A stretch of 64,000 nt of DNA, from assembly GCA_900466475.1 (NCBI GenBank), contig UBMI01000011.1, positions 1-64,000 of the forward strand. Direction: 5' to 3'. This stretch comes from Hyphomicrobiales bacterium. Its GTDB lineage: Bacteria > Pseudomonadota > Alphaproteobacteria > Rhizobiales > Rhizobiaceae. Under the pieces are notes generated by a model. That model did not search any database, was not told the origin of the DNA, and worked only from the letters and a program-made list of their open reading frames with translations. Both the position numbers and the translations under genes were made by a program. Below, piece by piece: positions 35,871 through 43,611 of this stretch (within the stretch, counting starts at the first letter, position 1; every line of letters begins with the position of its first letter).

Positions 35871-36356
35871 AACGGATTAACCTGCCATGCTGGTTTCGAC
35901 GGCGCGAAGCAAAAAAACAGCGTACGTGGGATAGCCGCCGCCAGAAGCGAAGTCACCATGTCCATTAAACTTTTTTCGGGTCAGGCTCTTTGATCTTCAT
36001 CGGTGAAATTGTGAGGCTGGGGCCGACTTGTTCGAACAAGGCACAAAAAGGTGGTCGTACATGTCTGCTGGGAAGAGGCGCTCCTACACCTGGAACGACG
36101 AGGGCTATTCGCTCTACGGCGAGGTGGCGGCCAGATCCTCGCTGAAGGACTTCGGTGACAGCTATGCGGTGAACGGCAAGCACTGCCGGTATGCGCGTAA
36201 AGGGGTAGCGGTTTTACTCGTCTGGCAATGACCAAGCTTCCAGCGGCTGCTTTAACTCGGTGTAGCCGAGGGAGGGTGGTTCGATCCCCGTCAAGAGCGA
36301 CTGTTAGTTGTTGCTCACGATTTCGCCAATCGGCGCCTTTCCAAGTCTAAGGATTG
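35871..36356. other. Intergenic, no supported gene
   Basis: Frames at 36028-36231 lack a recognised domain. A T-loop-like GGTTCGATCCC occurs near 36279-36289, but its arms do not pair as in a tRNA. Confidence 0.4.
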
Positions 36357-36405
36357 TGATACAAAAACTCGGATAATATATCCTATGCTCCGAGCTTTTG
36401 TATCA
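36357..36405. repeat. 17-base inverted repeat at the AbiEii remnant
   Basis: Arms 36357-36373 (TGATACAAAA-A-CTCGGA) and 36389-36405 (TCCGAG-C-TTTTGTATCA) match at 16 of 17 positions around a 15-base AT-rich centre. The right arm contains the TGA stop of the AbiEii remnant. It could be a terminator-like stem, a repressor site or the end of a mobile unit. Confidence 0.6.
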
Positions 36406-36750
36406 ATGCCGGCTTCCGTCTGTTGCGCCCGGCTGATCGTTGGCGAGCCAGTCATAGAATGACGTCCGGCCTTCACGTTGCGCGGGCTTATCGTGATTGG
36501 GGCCGGCTTTCACTGTCATGGTCTTCGGCGGTTCGATACGGATATCGATATTCTCCGAGAAGCGGTTGATGATGTGGTATCCTTTCGAGAGCGAAGTACC
36601 GCCCTTCAACTCGAACGTCATCTTCAGGTGCAGGCAGTGCATGATCCGGTAGTCTTTCTCGACCAGCACCAGCGGCACCTTCATCCCGTCAGCGACGATG
36701 CGCAGGAGCGCCCCGAAATTCCTGTCGTTATGCAGGAAATCAGCCGGCAT
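36403..36750 (-). pseudogene. AbiEii/AbiGii-type nucleotidyltransferase toxin remnant
   Basis: 115 residues keep the core of an AbiEii-like nucleotidyltransferase: VLVEKDYRIMHCLH, then FELKGGTSLSKGYHIINRFSENIDIRIEPP with the GG(T)S motif and the acidic pair, then GPNHDKPAQREGRTSFYDWLA. Family members are near 300 residues, so the C-terminal part is missing; a few residues before FELKGG also seem deleted. No AbiEi-type antitoxin gene is next to it. Inactive remnant of a phage-defence or TA module. Confidence 0.68.
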
Positions 36751-37026
36751 TCGTGTCCGCTACGAGACCGTTGAAGAATTTGCGCGTGCGCACCATGCCA
36801 AAGCCCTTGGCGACACGGTCAGGGCGGTGCGACTGCCTTGCAGCGCACGTTCCTTCACGCGGGCCAGCACCTGATCGCGGTGTTCAGCCAGCCCCCTGAC
36901 CGGCTTCGCATCATGCTTCGCGTCGTGGCGAGCATCTGCGGACAGGGATTGCGAGTCGTCGACGCTCTCCTTGACCTTGCTTTCCTTGTCGCGCCGCGGT
37001 AGCGGCAGCCTGCTGCCGCCCTGTGC

Positions 37027-37271
37027 GGACACAATTGGATTTATGTCGGCGCGGTCGGAACGGGCTTCAAGGAAAAGGACGCCGCTTACCTGAAAAACAC
37101 GCTCGACACGCTGAAGACCAAGACACCTGTCGTTCCTCTTAAAGGCAAGAACTGCGTCTTTGCGGAGCCGAAGCTGATCGCCGAGATGGAATTCGCGGCT
37201 GGACCGACGACGGTAATCTGCGGCATGAATCTTATAGAGGCCTTCGGGGAATTCAGGATAACGCCGCGGTT
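37027..37271 (+). pseudogene. ligD: LigD (ATP-dependent DNA ligase) C-terminal remnant
   Basis: Plus-strand reading gives WIYVGAVGTGFKEKDAAYLK, then TKTPVVPLKGKNCVFAEPKLIAEMEF, matching the OB-fold end of LigD ligases. After a one-base loss (GCGGCTGGACC for GCG GCC TGG ACC) the other frame continues WTDDGNLRHESYRGLRGIQDNAAV, where LigD proteins end. The polymerase, nuclease and adenylation parts are missing. Confidence 0.75.
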
Positions 37272-37333
37272 ATGCGCTGGATTAGGGTTGCGTCGACACA
37301 CTCCAAGCGGAAAAAATTTTTTCGTCCGGTGCT

Positions 37334-37362
37334 CTTGAATCGTAAATCCTCAAAAACCAAAT
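37334..37362 (+). promoter_or_regulatory. Sigma32 (RpoH)-like promoter
   Basis: CTTGAA (37334-37339) and CCAAAT (37357-37362) are separated by 17 bases, close to the alphaproteobacterial heat-shock pattern. Transcription would start near 37369, right at the first stem of the ROSE-like leader. Confidence 0.6.
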
Positions 37363-37368
37363 CGTTTG

Positions 37369-37456
37369 CCGCCAGCCGCTAATGATGGGCTGGCCTTGCT
37401 GGGAGCGCTGTCTTTCGGCGCTTCCGTACCCATGTTGCTTCAAGGAGGATATGGCT
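37369..37456 (+). ncRNA. ROSE-type RNA thermometer in the hsp20 leader
   Basis: Stem 1: GCCAGCC (37371-37377) with GGCTGGC (37388-37394). Stem 2: AGCGC (37404-37408) with GCGCT (37418-37422). Stem 3: CCAT (37430-37433) with ATGG (37451-37454), enclosing TTGCTT (37435-37440) opposite AAGGAGG (37442-37448). TTGCT pairing with the ribosome site just before a small heat-shock gene is the defining feature of ROSE elements: the site is hidden when cool and opens with heat. Confidence 0.8.
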
Positions 37457-37933
37457 ATGGCAACATCTTACGACTACGCACCCTTGTTCCGATCGACCGT
37501 CGGCTTCGACCGGGTCTTCAATCTTCTCGAAAACGCCCAGCGTGCCCGCGCGATCAGCGACTGGCCGCCCTATGACATCGTCAAGACTGGCGACGACAGC
37601 TACCGGATCTCGATCGCAGTGGCTGGATTTGCCCAGGACGATCTCGACATCACCTTCCAGTCCAACTTGCTGACCGTCACCGGCAAGAAGCAGGAGGCTG
37701 CCAATGAAGGCTATCTGCATCGCGGCATTGCCGGCCGGCCGTTCGAGCACCGCTTCGAGCTTGCAGACCATGTCAGGGTGAACGGCGCCGATCTGCAGAA
37801 CGGTCTCCTTTCGATCGATCTCGTGCGTGAGATCCCCGAGGCCTTGAAGCCGCGGAGGATCGACATCCATACCAACCAGGCTCTTTCACAGAATGTCGCC
37901 CCGGCGCAGATCGAAGCGCAGAAGGCTGCTTGA
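37457..37933 (+). CDS. Small heat-shock protein, Hsp20/IbpA family
   Basis: 158 residues from ATG 37457, which has GGAGG 8 bases upstream; ATG 37451 is too close to it. IbpA-type: FRSTVGFDRVFNLLENAQ at the start, PPYDIVKTGDDSYRISIAVAGFAQDDLDITFQSNLLTVTGKK (alpha-crystallin beginning), YLHRGIAGRPFEHRFELADHVRVNGADLQNGLLSIDLVREIPE, and a C-terminal PRRIDI in place of the I-x-I anchor. Cytosolic holdase chaperone. Controlled by the sigma32-like promoter and ROSE leader upstream; two small genes follow to the terminator at 38593. Confidence 0.92.
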   Translation: MATSYDYAPLFRSTVGFDRVFNLLENAQRARAISDWPPYDIVKTGDDSYRISIAVAGFAQDDLDITFQSNLLTVTGKKQEAANEGYLHRGIAGRPFEHRFELADHVRVNGADLQNGLLSIDLVREIPEALKPRRIDIHTNQALSQNVAPAQIEAQKAA

Positions 37934-38003
37934 TTGAAACCTTGGAAAACGGGCGCCGTCGGGGCGGCGCCCATCGACATCGCGGGTTGGAAAGGAGAGC
38001 GTC

Positions 38004-38303
38004 ATGAAACCCGATATGTTCAAACAACCTGTTACAATCCTCGTCGGCCTTGGCTTTCCCGCCGAGGTCAAAACCGTCATGGATGCCTACCGGCATCTTG
38101 CAGAATGGCCAGTGTCTTTGCGCGACACGGCGCATTCAGTCGCATTCAAGGCGTGCAGTGCCGCGCTGCGCGGTGATATCGAAGCGGAGACCGCACGCGG
38201 CCTGTTTGCTGCCTTTGCCGAGAAACACGATCTGCTAGCGCCCGAAACGGACATGGTCGCCGTCTCCCGTCGCAGGCACGACAAAGATCCGCACGTTCGA
38301 TAA
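38004..38303 (+). CDS. DUF982 protein
   Basis: 99 residues with the complete DUF982 pattern: FKQPVTILVGLGFPAEVKTVMDAYRHLAEWPVSLRDTAHSVAFKACSAALRGDIEAETARGLFAAFAEKHDLL. DUF982 is largely restricted to rhizobia and relatives and has no known activity. GAAAGGAGAGCGTC precedes the ATG. Second gene of the heat-shock unit, 70 bases after hsp20, so probably stress-induced. Confidence 0.85.
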   Translation: MKPDMFKQPVTILVGLGFPAEVKTVMDAYRHLAEWPVSLRDTAHSVAFKACSAALRGDIEAETARGLFAAFAEKHDLLAPETDMVAVSRRRHDKDPHVR

Positions 38304-38313
38304 GGAGCTCGAC

Positions 38314-38589
38314 ATGCACGACATCTTGAAGGAGGCGGTTACCAACGCCATAGCGATGGGACCAATGGTCCTGCTTCAGGGCATGCAGATTGAGCGGCCG
38401 CTTGACGTTGTGAAAGCGACTGCGCTCTCCGCAGACGACAAGCGGACTATCCTGGCGTCGTGGGCTTCCGACTTCTATGCGATCGATTCAAAGCCGGCGT
38501 TCCGTCATATTCCGGGAACACCGGAGCCGGTTTCCATCGATGAGGTTCAGGCTGCCCTCAAAGAGCTCGATCGGCGTTACGGCTATTGA
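38314..38589 (+). CDS. Hypothetical protein of the heat-shock operon
   Basis: 91 residues, unassigned family seen as small proteins next to Hsp20 genes in rhizobia. The middle reads LSADDKRTILASWASDFYAIDSKPAFRHIPGTPEPVSIDEVQAALKELDRRYG. A short N-terminal helix with a hydrophobic patch (NAIAMGPMVLLQGM) precedes it. AAGGAG lies 7 bases before the ATG and the gap to the previous gene is 10 bases, so cotranscription is near certain. Confidence 0.72.
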   Translation: MHDILKEAVTNAIAMGPMVLLQGMQIERPLDVVKATALSADDKRTILASWASDFYAIDSKPAFRHIPGTPEPVSIDEVQAALKELDRRYGY

Positions 38590-38592
38590 TTT

Positions 38593-38612
38593 ACCGGCCC
38601 AAACGGGCCGGT
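38593..38612 (+). terminator. Terminator of the hsp20 unit
   Basis: ACCGGCCC (38593-38600), loop AAAC, GGGCCGGT (38605-38612): a perfect 8-base stem 4 bases after the stop codon. The following bases TCATTC are only partly T-rich. Confidence 0.65.
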
Positions 38613-38629
38613 TCATTCACGGGTGGGCC

Positions 38630-38846
38630 ATCCATCATCTTGATCATCGTCGATTTCGCAGGCCCCGTTCGGCCCGAGATAGCCAACGGCCTCGCCCGCC
38701 GCGACGTGGAAGCTGATGTCGGAAATGTCCAGAACCTCCGTGTACTCGTTGGTCACCAAGGTCTTCAGTGCGCCCATCAGGCCCGGAAGCCGCTTGTGCT
38801 GTCGGAACCGCTTGCTGACGGCTCGTGCCTCAATCAAAGCTGTCAT
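38630..38846 (-). pseudogene. ABC transporter ATPase, N-terminal remnant
   Basis: From ATG 38846 (GGAGC upstream) the frame reads ALIEARAVSKRFRQHKRLPG, LKTLVTNEYTEVLDISDISF and HVAAGEAVGYLGPNGA. At the Walker A motif the frame is disrupted (CEIDDD); KSTMIKMM can be found in the next frame before the match ends near 38635. This is the start of an ABC-2-type ATPase; the rest is missing. Confidence 0.65.
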
Positions 38847-39029
38847 GTGTGCTCCAGATGGTTCATCGAACACGCGCATCGGCTCGCGAACATATGCTCG
38901 CGGGAGATGTGGTTGTTCAAGCGAAGTCTGTCGGGACCGGTGAGGGGAAGATGACTTATTCCCCTCAAGGAGGTGAAAAGGTGCTTTGAACGTGCGCCGC
39001 TTTTTGATCACCCACGCCGTAAGGCGCAC

Positions 39030-40091
39030 TCAGTCGCTGATGACGGCAACGCCACGATCCTTGAGGCCGATCTCGACCTCCGTTTCTGGTTTGAACGTCT
39101 TCCCCACTGCGGGATCGACGACAAAGAGCGTTCCAGTTTTGGTTTTCACCTCGTATTCGACATGATCGCCGAGATAAGCGGCGTGGGTGATCGCGCCGCT
39201 GAAGCCGCCGCCGTTCTTCGGCGCAAGCGTAATCGCGTTGGGCCGGATAGCAAGCTGTGCCGGGCCGGGGCGAAGGTTGCGACCGGAGAGCTGATGGATG
39301 AGGCCCTCGATGGTGATGGTTGCACGATCGCCGTCGACCACGACGATGTCGCAGGGTACGACATTGGCTTCGCCCATGAAGTCGGCGATGAAAGCGGAGG
39401 CCGGTTCGTCATAGAGCGCACGCGGTGCTCCTTTTTGGGCGATCTCGCCATCCTTCATGACGATGATCTCATCTGAAACGGCGAGCGCTTCGTCCTGGTC
39501 ATGGGTGACGTACACGGCGGTAAATCCGAGCCTTTGCTGCAGCTCACGGATCTCGGTACGGACACGGCGTCGGAGCCGCGCATCGAGGTTCGAAAGCGGC
39601 TCGTCGAGCAGCAATACCTGCGGTTCGAGCACGAGCGCGCGGGCAACCGCTACGCGCTGCTGCTGGCCGCCGGACAGCTCTGCTGGCAGACGCTGCCCCA
39701 TGCCACCGAGGCCGACGAGCGTCAGGCCTTCCTCAGCGCGCCCACGCGCCTCCCTGCGTTTGAGCCCGGAGGATTCGAGGCCGTAGGCGACGTTGTCGAG
39801 AGCGCTCATATGCGGAAAGAGCGCGTAGGACTGAAACACCATCGAGACGTCACGTTCGTTTGCAGGCAGCATCGTCACGTCCTTGCCGCCGATCAGAATG
39901 CGTCCGGCGGTCGGGTGTTCGAGGCCGGCAAGCATGCGCAGCGTCGTCGTCTTGCCGCAGCCGGAGGGGCCGAGAAGCGTGACCAGCGTGCCGGGCTCGA
40001 TCGTCAGCGACAGGTCGGGAATGGCGGTGAAGGAACCGAAGGTCTTGCGAACGTTCTGGAAGACGACCGAGCCGGCCTTGGCGTTGATCAT
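39030..40091 (-). CDS. ABC transporter ATP-binding protein, AfuC/FbpC type
   Basis: 353 residues. Complete ATPase: Walker A LLGPSGCGKTTTLRMLAG (about 40-57), Q-loop VFQSYALFPHM, signature LSGGQQQRVAVARAL, Walker B VLLLDEPLSN, H-loop YVTHDQDEA. The C-terminal 120 residues (LAIRPNAITLAPKNGGG, AAYLGDHVEYEVK) form a TOBE regulatory domain. It overlaps the permease stop by 4 bases (ATGA). FbpC relatives import iron, but AfuABC of Actinobacillus imports sugar phosphates; the context here (LacI, phosphatase) favours the second. Confidence 0.92.
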   Translation of the reverse strand: MINAKAGSVVFQNVRKTFGSFTAIPDLSLTIEPGTLVTLLGPSGCGKTTTLRMLAGLEHPTAGRILIGGKDVTMLPANERDVSMVFQSYALFPHMSALDNVAYGLESSGLKRREARGRAEEGLTLVGLGGMGQRLPAELSGGQQQRVAVARALVLEPQVLLLDEPLSNLDARLRRRVRTEIRELQQRLGFTAVYVTHDQDEALAVSDEIIVMKDGEIAQKGAPRALYDEPASAFIADFMGEANVVPCDIVVVDGDRATITIEGLIHQLSGRNLRPGPAQLAIRPNAITLAPKNGGGFSGAITHAAYLGDHVEYEVKTKTGTLFVVDPAVGKTFKPETEVEIGLKDRGVAVISD

Positions 40092-42325
40092 GCGGTTTTC
40101 TCCTGACCGAGGGGGGCAGCTGCGGTAGCGGTCGGCGCTGCGATGGCAATGCGGTTTTCACGCCGCAGCCGCCGCTCTCCTACGAGAAACTGGAAACCCA
40201 CGATAACAGCGACCATGACAATGATCAGCGTCGAGGAATAGGCAATCGCCACCCCGTATTCGCCGTTCTCGACGAGGCCGACGATATAGGACGTGGCCAT
40301 GTTGTACTGAGCACTGACGAGAAAGACGACGGCGCTGATCGAGGTGATAGCGCGCACGAAGGAATAGACGAGCGCGGCGGTGATCGCGGGCCGCAATAAC
40401 GGCAGGATGACCTTGCGGATCGTCCGGAAACTATCAGCGCGCAGTGTCAGTGACGCCTCGTCGAGACTCTTGTCGAGTTGGCTCATCGCCGCGACGCCGC
40501 CGCGCACGCCGACCGGCATGTTTCGGAAGACGAAGCAGGCGATGAGGATGACGGCGGTGCCGGTCATTTCCAGCGGCGGCAGGTTGAAGGCCATGATGTA
40601 GCTAATCCCGATGACGGTTCCCGGGATTGCAAAACTCATCATCAACGCGAATTCGAAGAGATTGCGACCCGCGAATTTCTGCCGGACGATAAGATAGGCC
40701 GTCAGCAGGCCGACAGCAGCCGTCAGCGGGGCAGAGATCAGCGCGATCTCCATCGTCGTCCAGAACGAATTCCAGGCCACCCCTGTCCACGCCAGGCCGC
40801 CGTCATCGCGGAACCCGATCGAGAAGGCGCGAATGTAGTGTTCTGTTGTCAGCGTGTTATCGAGACCCCAGGTGCGCACGAAGCTACCGAACAGGATCAT
40901 CGCATAGACGATGATGGTGAAGATCATCCAGGGAATGACGACGGCATGCACGGCGATCGACAAGCCTCGTGGCAACGCGATATGTTGTCCGGAATCGCCT
41001 TTGCCCGTTACCGTCGCGAAATTCTTGCCTGCCAGCCAGAAGCGCTGGGCCAGGAAGGCCGAGAGGGTTAAGCAGAGCAGAATCATCGCGAGCACGGCGG
41101 CGCGCGACGGATCATTCTGAGAGCCGACCACGGCAAAGAAGATCTCCGTCGACAGCACGCCGTGGCTCCCGCCGAGGACAAGCGGATTGCCGAAATCGGC
41201 CATGCTCTCGATGAAGCCGATCAGGAAGGCATTGGCGAGGCCGGGCTTCATCAGTGGCAGCGACACGCGCCAGAAGGTGCGCCAGCGATCGGCGCGCAGC
41301 GTCTGCGAGGCCTCTTCCATCGACGGACTGACGCCTTCCACCACTCCAATCAGCACCAGAAAGGAGATAGGAGTGAACGAGAGCACTTGCGCAATCCAGA
41401 TGCCGGTCAGGCCATAGAGCCAGCGGCCGGGCTCGACACCAAGCAGTGTGGAGACCAATTGCGTCGCAACGCCGGAGCGGCCAAAGAGCAGCGTCAATGC
41501 CAGCCCGACGACGAAGGGCGGCGTGATGATCGGCAGGATCGTCAGGAGTCGCAGGCCCTTCTTGAAGGGAAAGCGGGTACGGGTGGCGACAAGCGCAAAG
41601 CACAGACCGAGCGTCGTGGAACCCGCAGCCGTCATGATCGCCAGCCAGAGCGTGCGCCAAGCAACGCCGCACCGTTCGCCGCCCACCACACAGCCGAGGC
41701 TCCAGACCGAGGAATCCTGAATGTTGGTGATGAACCCATCAGGATTGAAGGAGCCGTCGAAATCCTGAAACGCACCGACGAACATGCTGCCTATGGGGTA
41801 AAAGACGAAAACGGTGACGAGAAGGACGAGCATAGCGATGGCGGAGACGACGAAGGCGTCGCCCTTCATGACGCCACGTTCGGCGAGCCCGAAGGAAAAC
41901 ATCAAGACGAAGACGATGCCGGTGATGACAGCGCCGGCGCCCATAGAGGGTTGGCCGTCGGCAACCATGCCGAACAGCGTTTCGCTGATCGTCCAGCTCC
42001 AGCCGGAAAAGCCGATTGCTAGCCCTTGCAGCGCAAGAAAGATAAGACCGAGGCCACCTGCCCAGGAAAGCAATCCTCCCCGCTGCACCGGGTTCGAAAC
42101 GAAGCGCGCGACGCCGCCAAGCAGCGCGAAAAAGCCGGCGATCGCGAGCCACCATCGTCCATGGGAGACGATCTGCAGGATAGCGGGCGCCGTGGCGGGA
42201 TTGCTCGGAAAGTCAGACAGCCAGGCAAGGCCGAAGAAGCCGCCCTCGATCCGGTACCACGGGAGCAGGACGATGGCGCCAATGGCAGAGGCGAGGGCGA
42301 TATCCAGTCGGCGATTGTGGGTCAT
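40088..42325 (-). CDS. ABC transporter permease, fused double-module AfuB/FbpB type
   Basis: 745 residues from the ATG at 42325. It has two six-helix permease modules in one chain, each with an EAA loop: VEGVSPSMEEASQTLRADRWRTFWRVSLPLMKPG in the first and SQLDKSLDEASLTLRADSFRTIRKVILPLLRPA in the second. An extra N-terminal part of about 150 residues with three to four membrane spans is typical of the fused FbpB/AfuB type. Middle gene of the transporter operon between the binding protein (76 bases upstream) and the ATPase. Confidence 0.9.
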   Translation of the reverse strand: MTHNRRLDIALASAIGAIVLLPWYRIEGGFFGLAWLSDFPSNPATAPAILQIVSHGRWWLAIAGFFALLGGVARFVSNPVQRGGLLSWAGGLGLIFLALQGLAIGFSGWSWTISETLFGMVADGQPSMGAGAVITGIVFVLMFSFGLAERGVMKGDAFVVSAIAMLVLLVTVFVFYPIGSMFVGAFQDFDGSFNPDGFITNIQDSSVWSLGCVVGGERCGVAWRTLWLAIMTAAGSTTLGLCFALVATRTRFPFKKGLRLLTILPIITPPFVVGLALTLLFGRSGVATQLVSTLLGVEPGRWLYGLTGIWIAQVLSFTPISFLVLIGVVEGVSPSMEEASQTLRADRWRTFWRVSLPLMKPGLANAFLIGFIESMADFGNPLVLGGSHGVLSTEIFFAVVGSQNDPSRAAVLAMILLCLTLSAFLAQRFWLAGKNFATVTGKGDSGQHIALPRGLSIAVHAVVIPWMIFTIIVYAMILFGSFVRTWGLDNTLTTEHYIRAFSIGFRDDGGLAWTGVAWNSFWTTMEIALISAPLTAAVGLLTAYLIVRQKFAGRNLFEFALMMSFAIPGTVIGISYIMAFNLPPLEMTGTAVILIACFVFRNMPVGVRGGVAAMSQLDKSLDEASLTLRADSFRTIRKVILPLLRPAITAALVYSFVRAITSISAVVFLVSAQYNMATSYIVGLVENGEYGVAIAYSSTLIIVMVAVIVGFQFLVGERRLRRENRIAIAAPTATAAAPLGQEKTA

Positions 42326-42401
42326 CGGGTCGTTCCCGCTTAAGCAGCAACATGCATCTGGCCGGCGGCTTGCGCGGCCGGCCGTTGGGAGCGGGTCGAG
42401 G

Positions 42402-43430
42402 TCAGTTGGCTTTCGCGCCGATTTCCTTGTCCCAGCGTGACAGCAGTGCCTTGCGCTTGTCGGGATCGCCATAGGTCTTGAAGTCGTAGTCGATCAGCTT
42501 GATATCCTCGAATTTCGGTGATTCCTTCGGAACCTCAGCCGAATTGTTGGACGGCAGCTGGAAGGACTTGGCATTCTTCATGTGCGACTGCACTTCGGCT
42601 GTCAGGGCCCAGTCGTACCACTTCTTGGCATTGTCGAGGTTCTTGGCGCCCTTGATGATCGACATGGAGCCAATCTCGTATCCGGTTCCCTCGCAGGGGG
42701 CGACCGACTTGACCGGGAAGCCTTCCACCGTCTGAGCCACCGCGTCATGCATGAAGACGATGCCGATCGTTGCTTCTCCGCGGGCAGCGGCCTTCACCGG
42801 CGCCGACCCTGACTTGGTATATTGCGAGATATTGGCGTTGAGCTTGCCGAGATAGTCGAAAGCCTTGTCCTCGCCCATGATCTGCACGAGCGTCGCAAGC
42901 GCCGTATAGGCGGTGCCCGACGAGTTCGGATTGGCGATCTGGATCTCGCCCTTGTAGGATGGATCGAGCAGATCGGCCCAGCACTTAGGCTCCTTCAGGC
43001 CCTTCTTGGCCAACAGATCAGTGTTGTAGCCCCAGCCGAGCGCGCCGGCATAAACGCCGACCGTGCGGAAATTGGCACTCTCCGCCTGTTTCCTTGCCCA
43101 GTCATTAAGTTGGTCGAGCATCGGTGATTTGTATTCCTGCGTCAGGCCTTCGCTGGCCGCCTGCAGATGCGGGTCGCCGGTTCCGGCCCACCAGATATCA
43201 GTCTTCGGATTGCGCGCCTCGGCGCGAACTTTCGCGTAGGTCTCGCCCGATGACAGGCGAACCATGTTCACCTTGATATCCGTCTGCTTCTCGAAACTGT
43301 CCTTCATCATCTCGCAGATGACAACATCTGCCGAGCAGATGAGATTGAGATCACCGGCAGCGTGGGCCGAGTAGGCAGCAAGAGAGACACTTGTGACAAG
43401 TGCCGCGGCAATAATATGGGCTGAACGCAT
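42402..43430 (-). CDS. ABC substrate-binding protein, AfuA type
   Basis: 342 residues from the ATG at 43430 (GAGGAGG upstream). The signal peptide MRSAHIIAAALVTSVSLAAYSAHA is clear. The mature protein is a periplasmic type II binding protein: LNLICSADVVICEMMKDSFEKQT, RLSSGETYAKVRAEARNPKTDIWWAGTGDPHLQAASEGL, GALGWGYNTDLLAKKG, IANPNSSGTAY, EATIGIVFMHDAVAQ. The paired-tyrosine iron site of FbpA is not evident near residue 200-260, which fits an AfuA-like organic phosphate ligand. First gene of the operon, with operators between it and the divergent LacI gene. Confidence 0.88.
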   Translation of the reverse strand: MRSAHIIAAALVTSVSLAAYSAHAAGDLNLICSADVVICEMMKDSFEKQTDIKVNMVRLSSGETYAKVRAEARNPKTDIWWAGTGDPHLQAASEGLTQEYKSPMLDQLNDWARKQAESANFRTVGVYAGALGWGYNTDLLAKKGLKEPKCWADLLDPSYKGEIQIANPNSSGTAYTALATLVQIMGEDKAFDYLGKLNANISQYTKSGSAPVKAAARGEATIGIVFMHDAVAQTVEGFPVKSVAPCEGTGYEIGSMSIIKGAKNLDNAKKWYDWALTAEVQSHMKNAKSFQLPSNNSAEVPKESPKFEDIKLIDYDFKTYGDPDKRKALLSRWDKEIGAKAN

Positions 43431-43471
43431 TCTATCCTCCTCGATTATCTGGCGCCTCCACGCCATCCGCT

Positions 43472-43589
43472 TTTGCAAGCGTGTGCAAAGCGTGCATTAG
43501 CAGAGAGATCCTGTCAATTGGCCTTGTCATAAAAGTGTCATGCTGGACGTCCGGCTGTGCACTTGCACACATTTGCAATTTTGTGCAGA
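43472..43589. promoter_or_regulatory. Two LacI operators, TTTGCA-N6-TGCAAA
   Basis: Site 1 is TTTGCA 43472-43477 with TGCAAA 43484-43489. Site 2 is TTTGCA 43572-43577 with TGCAGA 43584-43589. Both have the same 6-base gap, and 100 bases separate them. They lie between the divergent binding-protein and lacI genes. The same pattern recurs at 47879-47896 before the phosphatase gene. Confidence 0.72.
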
Positions 43590-43611
43590 GTCGGCCCAAA
43601 GGGAGCTGCTG

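Noticed and set aside
36236..36300. tRNA-like fragment with GGTTCGATCCC
   Set aside because: The flanking arms do not pair as a T-stem and no acceptor or anticodon arm could be found; it is not called as a tRNA or attachment site.
41162..42022. Plus-strand open frame of 286 codons
   Set aside because: Antisense to the permease gene; charged low-complexity composition typical of shadow frames in GC-rich DNA.
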